From: Lingula anatina
Lineage: Eukaryota; Brachiopoda; Lingulata; Lingulida; Lingulidae
DNA length: 64,000 nt
Direction: 5' to 3'
Assembly (NCBI RefSeq): GCF_001039355.2
Contig: NW_019773614.1
Span: 26,618 to 90,617 of the forward strand
Shown: one piece after another, positions 40,437 through 50,900 of the stretch
Layout of the letters: each line of letters opens with the position of its first letter
Position numbering within the stretch: position 1 is the first letter of the stretch
Translations under genes and position numbers: made by a program
The notes under the pieces: generated by a model
Told to the model about the DNA's origin: nothing
Database searches by the model: none
Seen by the model: the letters and a program-made list of their open reading frames with translations, nothing else

Positions 40437-40960
40437 AAGTGCTTCTAACGGGCTGGAGTAACGGAAGGCAACGGCTGGCAATACTTCATCGTGGGCGTAC
40501 CGTACACTGAAACCGTTTCTTGACATGAAGGAACGCAATCTGTGCCGTGTACATGTACCGCTGCGTCGATAAAAACACTTAAAATTATGACATGATACAG
40601 CTGCTGTTTACAAGCTTCGGAATTCTTGACACTATTCGAGTTTACGTAAGTGAGCTCCAGTAAGAAAATGATTGTTACCAGTGAGCAGAATGACACCACC
40701 AATTAAGCCTTACAATATGGTTCAATTTGTACACTGTACTCCATAATAATGCTGTCGCTATGCCACATGTTGCAGGTCCGGGGTGATAAGAAGTAGAATT
40801 TCGAACCAATTTAATAAGCTTTTACTATTACAAAAGTGCGTGTTGACGATTTTGATATCTATTGAAAAACGAAACCCCTAACTGATTTCAAATGTATATA
40901 CTGTATATGCCAAGGTCGATGAATTGTGCGGTAATAGCAGTTGCATGAGGTACTGAGTTG

Positions 40961-41095
40961 CTACCCTCTACCAGGGCGACAGATTGATTTTCCACAGATA
41001 TTCACAGATATGTCTATAGATATATAGACAGTCATTTTGGCTCTCGATTCAACAAAAAATGTCAACAATAATAACTGTGGCCCTGGTAGAGGGTA
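40961..41095. mobile_element. hAT-like MITE, family C, second copy
   Basis: The same insertion as 37,594-37,707 with the same CTGAGTTG/CTGAGTTG flanks on the left. The interior is about 20 bp longer (an extra CATTTTGGCTCTCGATT-like segment), so the two copies differ by an internal indel. Confidence 0.75.
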
Positions 41096-41841
41096 CTGAG
41101 TTGCCGCTCTGCATGATGTAATGACAACATCCGGCTAACTCGCTATGAGCCAATATATAATTTTAGGGTGATAACTACGGTACTTGATAAGATTGCCTTG
41201 ATATATTGTGTTCAATCTGAAGCAACTAGTGACAATTACGAACCCTGTTTTCATTACCAAAAATTTCCAAAGAACATTTATGTAATTTCGCGTCACAATC
41301 CTGCCAATTGCCAATCGACAGAACAGAGATCGGCTGGTAATTCATGATTCCAATGTACCGATGTATTTTGTCGGGACAATTTCTTAAAGGAAATTAACTC
41401 CCCTCCTCCACAAACGCCATGTTAGGGACATATTTCATCGTGACACATGTTAATATGGTCTCGCAACTACGCAAAAGCTCTTGGACCCCACGTGAAACGG
41501 GCACGTCCTGTCTTCTACGTTATTTTCCACTTGTAAGATATTCAGTGAGTGCGAAAGTGAATTATTTTTATATCTGTATCTCGGGCATGACATTTGACCA
41601 AAATGAAGGAGTGTCACGCAATTTGAGGTAGTACAATTGTAATCTGTCTGGTTCTAAGTAGATAATGTGTTTTCAAGAAGTTATCTTCTGGGTCTAGTTT
41701 TCACTTCATTGCGTATTTATTTCAAAACAGAACAGACGTAGAGCATGCGATTGCCGCAATTTTTCGGTTTAATTCGCAAAAGAAATCCATTGACCTACAG
41801 GTATTTGTTAAGAGAAACCTTGCTTACAACATGTACTTTTC

Positions 41842-41875
<34 letters not shown>

Positions 41876-41936
41876 TGTGTGCGTGTGTGTGTGTGTACCT
41901 GCATGTCTGAAATTAAAAAGGTGATTTACTGAAAAC

Positions 41937-42615
41937 TAACCACCCCTTGCACAGTGAAGGTCAACACCAAAGAGATAGAAGCAGTAGAAGAGTAGCTTGG
42001 GCAACGGTTCAGCCTTAGTGATCGAACACTGGAGAAAGAAATCCAACGAAGGATAAAAGCAGGATGGGCAGCATATGGGAAGCACAATGACATCTTCAAG
42101 AGCAACCTTCCTACCTGCCTGAAAAAGAAAGTGTTCAATGCTTTTGTGCTGCCGGCAATCACCTATGGTTCAGAGACCTGGGCACTGAATGCCTCCATGG
42201 AACACAAGCTACAAGTAGTAAGTAGTAAGAAAGATGGAAAGAATTATGTTGAACATCAGTCCAAGAGAGCGGAAAACGAATGTATGGTTACGTGAACAGA
42301 CCAAAGTTAAGGACGTACTGCTCACAGTTAAAGAAACGAAATGGAGATGGGCAGGACATGTCAAAAGAATGAAGGACAATAGGTGGACAATCAGGCTTAC
42401 AGAATGGACCCCAAGGTATGGACAAAGAAAAAGAGGAAGGCCGGTCAAACGATGGAGGGATGAATTAGATGACTACTGGAAGTCTTGGAAGAAGAAACCT
42501 TGGCCAAACTGGAAATCCGAGGCTCAGGATAGGAAACAATGGAAAAAGCATGCTGAGGCCTTTGTCCAACAGTGGAACACTATAGGCTCTAAATGATGAT
42601 GATGATGATGATGAT
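41937..42615 (+). pseudogene. 5'-truncated RTE-type LINE, reverse transcriptase C-terminus
   Basis: The translation shows the 3' end of a non-LTR retrotransposon endonuclease/reverse transcriptase. The first frame has VFNAFVLPAITYGSETWAL after an in-frame TAG at about 41,993. The second frame (42,234-42,596, stop TGA) has WRWAGHVKRM, RGRPVKRWRDELDDY and AFVQQW, the usual RTE/CR1-like C-terminal pattern. A frameshift lies near 42,225. The end is an ATG(ATG)n tail, typical of RTE elements. A 13-base direct repeat, TGATTTACTGAAA, flanks it (41,922-41,934 and just after the ATG tail at about 42,612), marking a target-site duplication. It is dead: truncated, with a stop and a frameshift. Confidence 0.88.
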
Positions 42616-44145
42616 TTACTGAAATGGTGAACACTTTCAACATGCACAATGTGTAGTCACGATGCGTAGTGACGCACGTATAGAAATTAACTGGTCATGC
42701 TGACGGTTAATAATTTGGCATTTCTGTTATCACGTCATTTCGCCCACATCATATGTTATACAATATCCAAACCATCTTTCCGTCTCTTCGTGACTAAAGT
42801 CCACCGACCTTTATTTCTCGCTATAACCTTTATTAAGCAAGAATAAAAGGTAGAAAAAGCAGCTTAGAGCACGTGCATTGTGTAGGCTGCAAGCGTGTAA
42901 AGACGATTAATTATTCTTACTAAATTTGAACCTTGTACCGGGCTTACCAAGTTCCTCTTAATGATGAAGTTTATTAGTCTGATTTTCTGTATTTGTATAA
43001 AAATAGTATAACAAACAAAGCCACCATTCCTACAGCTTGGGGATTATCTCTCCGACAGATTTTGTAACATTGTTACTCATTAACTACGAAGGCCAATTTT
43101 AATAAAATGTTTTGTTCTTAAACAAACCATCTTCTCCTTTTTCGAAAGATAACTCCTTTCCGTCTCTTTGCTTTGTGCAAAGAGTTGTACATGTACTTCT
43201 TGCTTTGCGTGTGCGTGTTCTTTGCAAATGATTGTTTAAAACGTTAACAGCACTCTGTCGTGATTATATGGAACTTTGATTTACAAACTGGAAGTGGAGG
43301 ATTACAACCAGTCCTACAACCTTCCCAAAGGCCGAGCCAGAAAGCGACACTTTCCTCAAAGACAAATTTGACTAATACAATGGATGATCAACCAATTGCA
43401 ATTTGATAATGTTAACATTAAGCTGCTTTTTACTGTAAACGACAAATCAAAGTCAAGACGTTACATCATATCTCCAAAATTTAAAGTTGTTTTTTTACCG
43501 TGCTCAGTTTATAACTAGTTTGGCAAAGCACGGACTTTTAAAGTACAATTGTAACCCTAAACAGCGTCTGTCTCGACCTACATGTACATTCTTTCTTAAC
43601 AGCATCTAAATCAACGTTGATCACTTCAGTTACAAGTTCTCAATAAAGATGAATGTTTCCTACATACACAGCGCTTGTTGTTGTGATAATAAAACTTCTT
43701 CTGTAGACAACATTCACCTTTCTGAAGGGCAAATCTCGTCAAAATATTATTACAAAACAGCCACAACTGTTACTATAGCTAGCAGAGAGTTGCACAGATC
43801 AAAATTATCCTGTACTTTTGTCATTTTTTTTCTTTTCGTGTCCTAATAAACTGTAATCACCTCTGTAGATCACGTCCCAAGAGAGGCTGGAAACAATTCG
43901 CCGACATGCTAAGATTAAATCCGTGCCTTGCATCATTCTTCAATTCATTTATCATTCATATTTGTACTTTCGTCGCAGGCAAGAACGGTTGTATATCTAT
44001 ATATCTTTTTTTTATTCAAGTCGAACCAAACACAGATTAGTTATCAATGTCTTCATCTGGGACCCAAGCACATGAATGTTAGGTGCTTGATCTATCATTA
44101 TTAGATGTGGGAAACAGACGAACACATAGTCTAAACAAAACAACT

Positions 44146-44186
<41 letters not shown>

Positions 44187-45019
44187 CACTGCATGTTCAA
44201 AAAAGCATAACTGGTAAATTTAAAAAGCCTTTAGCGGAAGAAATCTAAGCATAACAGGATAAAAATAAAATTAAATAGAAAGATGGATGGATGGATGGAT
44301 AGACAGAATCGTGTATAAAATACTTGGCAGTCGCTTGCAAGTCTCGATTCAAGGGAATGAGCAGATCACCCTGTTCGATAACAATGATAAATGGAGGAAC
44401 CTTGACCCTTGCTGAGAATTACGACTCCGTAATCCAATGATGTGTGAATATGTTATGGAACGAGGGGTTAATTTCCATGTGTACATTCTTTTTTACTGAA
44501 ATGTTATTATACCAATTTGTCTACTATAAATTGGGGTGTGCTCTTCGTTTTATTTATGCCTTAATAACCACAATGCGTTATTATTCGTGCCATTCTAGGC
44601 TATACTCTCTGTCCAGTAACAGATTGGGAAAAATCTCAGGGTATAGACGTCGGGACATTGTACATAGTTGAGCAGTTCGTTTTTCTGCAGGTTTTGAAGC
44701 CAACAGTATAGCGTGAGGTGATTCATTGAAATCAGTCACAAATATTCCTCAAATTATCCTCTTTCAGAAGCAACAATTCCGCACAACGTTGAAACACTAG
44801 CGAAAAACGAACACACGCCTAAATGCTTTCCACCACCTAATTCTTGATATTGAATCATACAATACGAATATTTCAGGTGCTGCACACGATATTTCTATCC
44901 ACATTTAAATCATTCTTTGTTCTTCGTAGATAGATTCTTCATTTATCCTAAAAGTATGCTACACCCAGTGAAGAATGCAAGATCAACTCCTCAAAATTTG
45001 TATTTGTACACCAATTAAG

Positions 45020-45053
<34 letters not shown>

Positions 45054-47935
45054 AAGCAGCCAGACAAAAAGCGATCTAAAAACGTATAACGTAACGATAA
45101 TTCTGCGTTTTCAACTACAAACGATGACAAATATTAAGGAAGACGACCGGAAAATTTGCTGATTGCATTAATAACACAAAAATTCGGTACACGGCCCCAA
45201 TATGATTACCTGCTAGAAGTGCAGTTGATTACGTCTTCTGTACATCCCCTTGGCATGTTTACTAAAGAGAAACAGGCTCGACCAAGGTACCAACTGAAAG
45301 CAAGCTACTTCATTTCGGGCTTCAACGGGACACAGTGACTGCATGTCGTAGAAAGAGAGAAGCCATGAAACAATTTAATCACATACAAATTGGTTTTCAC
45401 TTGAACATCAAAGCACTTTTTTTCTGTTTACGCATCTTTGAATTTTATTACTTTCATCAGATTGACGAGTCCTGCATCATAGCCGAATAATTTTTACACA
45501 GTGGTGCCTCAGCTATCTGGGTTGTCTCGGGTGTGATCCATTCGGGCTGTGTGTAAACCCGCCCTAAATCAATCAGGGCGGTGACGTCGAGGAAATTAAG
45601 TAATATTTTCTTTCTCCCACCTCTAGCGTTCTCCAGATGACCCCGAGAGTCGGTTTACTTTTATTACAGAGACGTCTTTCTAGGAAACCCCTGATTAATC
45701 GCACTTCTCGGTGGAGCATCTCGCCAGGCTTAATTGTAACAGGAGGGTATATTAGGGGCTCATTAACACAAGGCTTAATTGTAATAGGAGGGTATATTAG
45801 GGTCTCATTAACACAAGGCTTAATTGTAATAGGAGGGTATATTAGGGGCTCATTCACAGAATCTTTTCCTTTAATTGTGTGTTATCCACACCATGTGTCA
45901 TCAGTGATTAGTTGGGCAACAGAAAATTCGGCGGCTGTATGTGTATCTTTGTAATTATAACAAATTGAAATTCAAATTAAAGTAGAATAAAAAATAATGA
46001 TATAAATAATCAAATAAAATTAAATTAAAATTAAAAAAAATAAAGTGCGAAACAAATGCAATAAAAGGCTTAAAGTACATAACTTTAAAAAATAAGACAA
46101 ATATTACGAGTGTTATGCAAGAAAAGCTCAATCTTTTGTTACATAGGCTCACTTCTCCGATTCCAGCATTTTGTCACAAAACCCTTTCCACTGTGACGGC
46201 TTCATAAGCGTGCTGCCTCATCCATTTTTGCGGTAATTCGATCATCGCGTTGTCTGAACACTTTCCGGCGGTGCGACGGTTTTATGGGGTGTGTCAGCTA
46301 AGAGGCAGAAAAGCAAGATTCTCGAGATGGGTTGTTTAATGAAGCGAAAGTGCAGTTTCCTTAATGCAGATATTTGTGGAACAACTTCTCCACATTTCGT
46401 GTTTTTGCAGAAAGCCGGGAAGTGTTCATGAGAAGGTAGTATTGGCAGTGACGTAACGACTAAAATTTCAAGCTTCCCACAGCGCTACGCCCCTCCGCGG
46501 GAGAAATCTGTCTGCAGCGTAGTAGGGTGGTGTTTCTGTCACATGGGTCTTTCGGTAACGCCCCATAAAATATGATCAGATATGTAAAAGCATTTATTTT
46601 CAGTCGACAATCCATATCGAGTCTTCCAAGTCTCTGTATAGCGGTACACAGAGTGAATGCCCTCCCCCCCTTTCGACTTTCTTTCCTTGTGAGGTTACCG
46701 ACAAAGTAGTGATGCCAATCCGACTTTAAAGCCACGAGGAATGACTTATGCAAGAAATAAAACTGACAAATCCATCAGAAAAACACACTTTTACATCAGA
46801 ATTTAACTATTCAGTTTTAATTATGATCTCTCTTTCTAAGCACCATAAATTTGATAGCGTCAACATGCTATTTTTTGCACATTCTATGTTACATATTATA
46901 TCTAGATCTGTACTGTATGTACGTTTTTGAAAACCAATCGTTTTCATTTTCAGTAATCTTTCAACCACTGATCCAGCACCCGACTAAAGCACCTGTTTGA
47001 AATTAAGGTGTGAGCCTCACCTTACAGGCCTTGAACACGAGAGCTATCTCCCTAACTGGTACACTAGTCTCAGTTTACAAAATACCCTCCATCAGGGCAT
47101 CAGGAATATTTTCACATATTATGTCTCTGGCAGATTTTGCAGGTGCCTGTACTGTGAGAAATTTTGCACAGAAATTCAGAAGCCAGATGCACTCTGGTGT
47201 AGAGTAATGACAAGATGGGTTTTCTACGTTGCTGAGGTTTTACATGGCATCCACACGAGCATACTGACTAAAGTACGTTTAAAGAAAGTTCCCGTTCAAA
47301 ATGTCCATCATGCAAACGATCAACTTTGCAGTCTTATCTTTTTGGTCACATGAGCCTAACTACTTAATTTCAAAATATTTTCAATTCTCCAAGATTTCTA
47401 ATAGCCTAGACAGATTCCAAGAGAAGAAAAGAATCACGCTAACACCCTCAGGAACAGGTGTCAAATTGCACCATTTATTTTCAAACACGGGAGGAATTTA
47501 TTAACACTCCTTCACCTTTTTCAATATCTTGCCTGCTGCTGACCATTTAACAGACGTTTATAGGAATAAGTGAGAAGTTCCGATGGCATTCGCACTAAAA
47601 AAACACCATTTAATTATAGGCACACCTTCAAAAGGTCATCCCCTCAGGTCAAAGATGTATGGCACTTCATAACTACTGACGCAGGCACAAAGAATGCTCT
47701 TCAATTATCCTACCACCGTGTAAAAAGATAGAACCATCCTATTGTACTTCCTCAATTTTTGATACAGTTTCTAGAAACTGAAATGAAGGCGTCGATACTG
47801 CATGCTCTTCTCTCATTCTGTCAACATTTTCAATACAGGTTATTTCAGGATATGAAGTAGCGTTTGACAACAATTAATCTCTGTTTAACAGGAATGGCAT
47901 CAACACGATGACACAGGATATGTCCATCTGGAGAA
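42616..47935. other. Gene-poor stretch downstream of HROB
   Basis: No protein gene is recognised. It holds a GA microsatellite (about 44,149-44,184), ATGG units near 44,281, a poly-A tract (45,025-45,052), the 45-bp minisatellite and AT-rich sequence. Near 47,474 and 47,497 the plus strand reads TTTATT (AATAAA on the minus strand), candidate poly(A) signals for HROB about 440-460 bases after its stop codon. Confidence 0.5.
45726..45860. repeat. 45-bp minisatellite, three units
   Basis: Three tandem units start at 45,726, 45,771 and 45,816, each opening AGGCTTAATTGTAA and ending in GGCTCATTAACACA or a close variant. The period is 45 bases, a multiple of three, so open frames run through it on both strands. 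I treat those frames as a consequence of the period, not a gene. Confidence 0.95.
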
Positions 47936-47982
47936 TCAGAAGTTGTCATCACCTAGCCCACACAACAATTCATCCAAGTTGT
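47936..47982 (-). CDS. HROB: HROB terminal coding exon 9
   Basis: A long pyrimidine tract and CTTTTCAG precede 47 nt coding, with the split Asp codon, DNLDELLCGLGDDNF and a TGA stop. The phase fits exon 8 exactly. The acidic LDxLL...DxF tail resembles, from memory, the end of vertebrate HROB (DDLDGLLSELPEDFF). This is too short to be found as an open reading frame. Confidence 0.8.
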
Positions 47983-50900
47983 CTGAAAAGAAAAAAAAAA
48001 TGAGAACTGAAACAACACGGCATATCAAGTTTGTTACTTCATAAAGGCAGCCCATCCAATTTGTCTGAAAAGAGAATTATATTCTATGCCTCCTGAAAAG
48101 AAATGTGCTGGATATTGAAAACAACTTTTATCTATAGTGGATCACATTTATGAAAAATCAACGCGGGTCAGATCCGATCAGGTAAATCTATGCTAAAACC
48201 TGAATGTAGTCAAGGGCTGAATTAAACTGGGTTATCACCAGAGATGATATTACTCTTGATTACTTTCAATGGCATACAAAAACATTGTCAAAACTGAATG
48301 CAATATCCGATTTTTTTTTTTCTTAATTGGCATCAGTGTTTAGATTGTAAGAATCACAGTAAAGTATTGATTAAGCAGTGGAATGGCATAAGTCAGATCC
48401 CTGGCGTTGTAATCTTACATGTAATCACAGCACTGCAAGATTCCCAAACATTCCCACTTCAACATGAAAATCTTATCTCAAAATTGCACGCAATTCTCTG
48501 TACTTCAACAAAATTCCCTTTACACAAAGAGACTGTGACTGTAGAATGGTTACAAGCATAACCTTATTCAGCAATTGCATCATCAAGCAATGAGTTAAAA
48601 GCATTCCTGTGAGGAAGTAAAAGGATTTCTTTTTCCATTTTTTTTTTCTATAATACCAGTCTGTATCAAAAGAGGTGGCAACAGACAAACTGAAATTGTC
48701 GTTCTACCAGTCAGACAATAATAATAATAATTTGGAAAATGCAATTTGAACATACATTTGACGAAATGCAAGAAATTCGTTTCAGAAAAGTGAGACCGAT
48801 ATATGTATTTAAGGTCTCACTTTTCTGAAACGAATTTCTTGCAGTTGGTCAAATGTATGTTCAAATTGCATTTTCCAAATAGTATTTGAATCTTAATCCA
48901 CATTAACATATACTTCAAACTAGGCTTATGAATAACTCTCATACTGGAACTTACATTAACATTGAGGTCCCAACCTGAGACCTTTCCCCAGGTAATGAAT
49001 AGTCTTCAGTACCCCATAAGGTGACCAATCCATGCAGGTCATTTAACTAGTGAAAAGTCTCAGGTTGATCGTGCAACTTCGGTCAGTTGCTAAAGTAAGT
49101 TTCCGTATCTGATTATATCTGTATTCTTCATTCATATCTATTGGATGACTAAAAATATTCAGTCATAGGTAGCATTCAGATAGACACGTTGTAATAGTTG
49201 GAGTGGTCCAACTCTGAGAGGTCTCTCGCTTAATGCAATTAGCTTGACTGAATGACACGCCTCCTGAAGTAGCTAGAGGATAATTTTATCTGGGTTAATT
49301 ACCCCATAGCTGCTCAAGGAGGCTTGTTACACAATTAAGCTGTTTCCACTAAAGGAATTTAGCGAGAATCCTCTGCAGAGTTGGACCAACCCAACCAGTG
49401 CGATTGGTCTACCTGAATGGGATCATGTAAGAAAAAAAAAAAAAAAAAAAAAAGAAAAAAGAAAATCTAGTAAAATAGCCTCACCATCCTCCATCCATAA
49501 ATCTTCCGCAGTCTTCTGTCCAACTGGTTTACCCCAAGGCACTCCCACAACCTTGCTGGCAGCCATCTTGTTAGAAAACGAATCCCCTTTATTGCACACA
49601 GTCTTTTGGCCCTGAACCAATGAAGGTGACAAGTTCTGATTGTCACTAAACACAGATTGGCCCTGAAGCGACCCAGGTGACAAGTTAGTTCCCCCAGGAC
49701 TCCCTGTGCCTCCTGCGGTCTTTTTAAAGGTAAATTTCCCACCACTAGATGTCTTCAGTGTGGTCCCCTGCAAGGGCTGTCTTGGTCCAGGGGGAGAGTT
49801 CAGCGCACTGCGAACCTGATTCATTTTGGCACCAAAACCAGGCAAGGATCTATTCACTGGCATCGTCTCTGATTTATTTGTAGCAGAGGTCAAATTGGGA
49901 TCAACTGATTGAAAAGTTCTGACAGTTTTAAACTGGCTGCCCTGCACATTTGACGGTGCAGGATTTTGTTTTTGTCCAACAACATGTGCTGCAGCAATGG
50001 ATGGCGCCTGGAGTGATGATAAGTTTGTGGTAGGAGATTGGATATTGCTAGTTGTTCCTGGAGTCAAAGACACTCTAGTCCTCCAGTTATTGCTCTGCCT
50101 TAGTCCGCTTTGCATGTTTGAAGATGGTGACTGCCTATTTAAGGTCGGCGAACCTTGACCAGTGGTTATCTGATGTGTTCTGGACAGCTGACCATTACTA
50201 TTTGACCAGTCATTAGTCTGCCTCTGTTGACCAAGTCCAATTCTAGTAACAGGTGCCCCTTGACCAGAGTTACTCTGAGTAGATACCTGACCCTCACCTC
50301 TTGGTGCTACTCCATGTACCACCTTACTCACACTAGGGATACTTAATCCTGACTGCACAATGTCCTTCAGACTCTGGTCACAGGCTACAGTAATACGTTG
50401 GATCCTATCACCACTTTCACCACCACCACCACCGGTGTCTGTTCCTTCCCCTGTCCCACCGCTGCCACCACCAATGTCTGTTCCTTCCCCTGTCCCACCG
50501 CTGCTGCCACTGTAGATCTTCACCAGGTTATTGGGGGTGATGTTTAAGTAGTGGTTCCTGGCTGAGGGGCTGAACACTCCCACCTGGAAGTGACAACAAA
50601 AATATTACAATTATTTGGTTTCTTCCCCTGTGAAAATTTGTTCATTTAATGCTCACTTTTGGTTCTCAATCTGTCCTAGATCATAATATTTTTCTCTTTT
50701 AATAACCAATGTTCTTAACCTGTTCTAGAACATTCTGAAGGACTTCCCCAAAAACAGTTCTCGAACTATTTCATTCATTACAGAAGAACATTAGACCTGT
50801 ACAAAAAATACACCAAATGTTCTAGAATAGACTGAGAATTGTAAGTGAATGTTAAATGAGACAAATTTTTGCAGGGGTATTTAAAAAGCCAGTCTAGCTG

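Larger units (their letters stand above)
38626..41936. repeat. 3.3-kb duplicated block, copy 2
   Basis: Second copy of 35,343-38,586. It differs by an ~86-bp insertion near 38,680-38,765 (containing GGCGCCTTAC twice), small indels and substitutions. It runs directly into the RTE LINE at 41,937. Because it is continuous with the sequence to the right, it probably represents one of the two alleles. Confidence 0.9.

Noticed and set aside
45573-45954. Repeat proteins on both strands of the 45-bp array
   Set aside because: The period is a multiple of three, which keeps any frame open; there is no promoter, splice or family evidence.
46997-47353. 118-codon open frame with several cysteines
   Set aside because: There is no recognisable domain, two frames overlap on the same strand, and it lies in the likely 3' flank of HROB; not enough support.
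49423-49484. Poly-Phe C-terminus of HROB
   Set aside because: It is intron read-through into a homopolymer; a strong donor precedes it and a phased terminal exon exists downstream.
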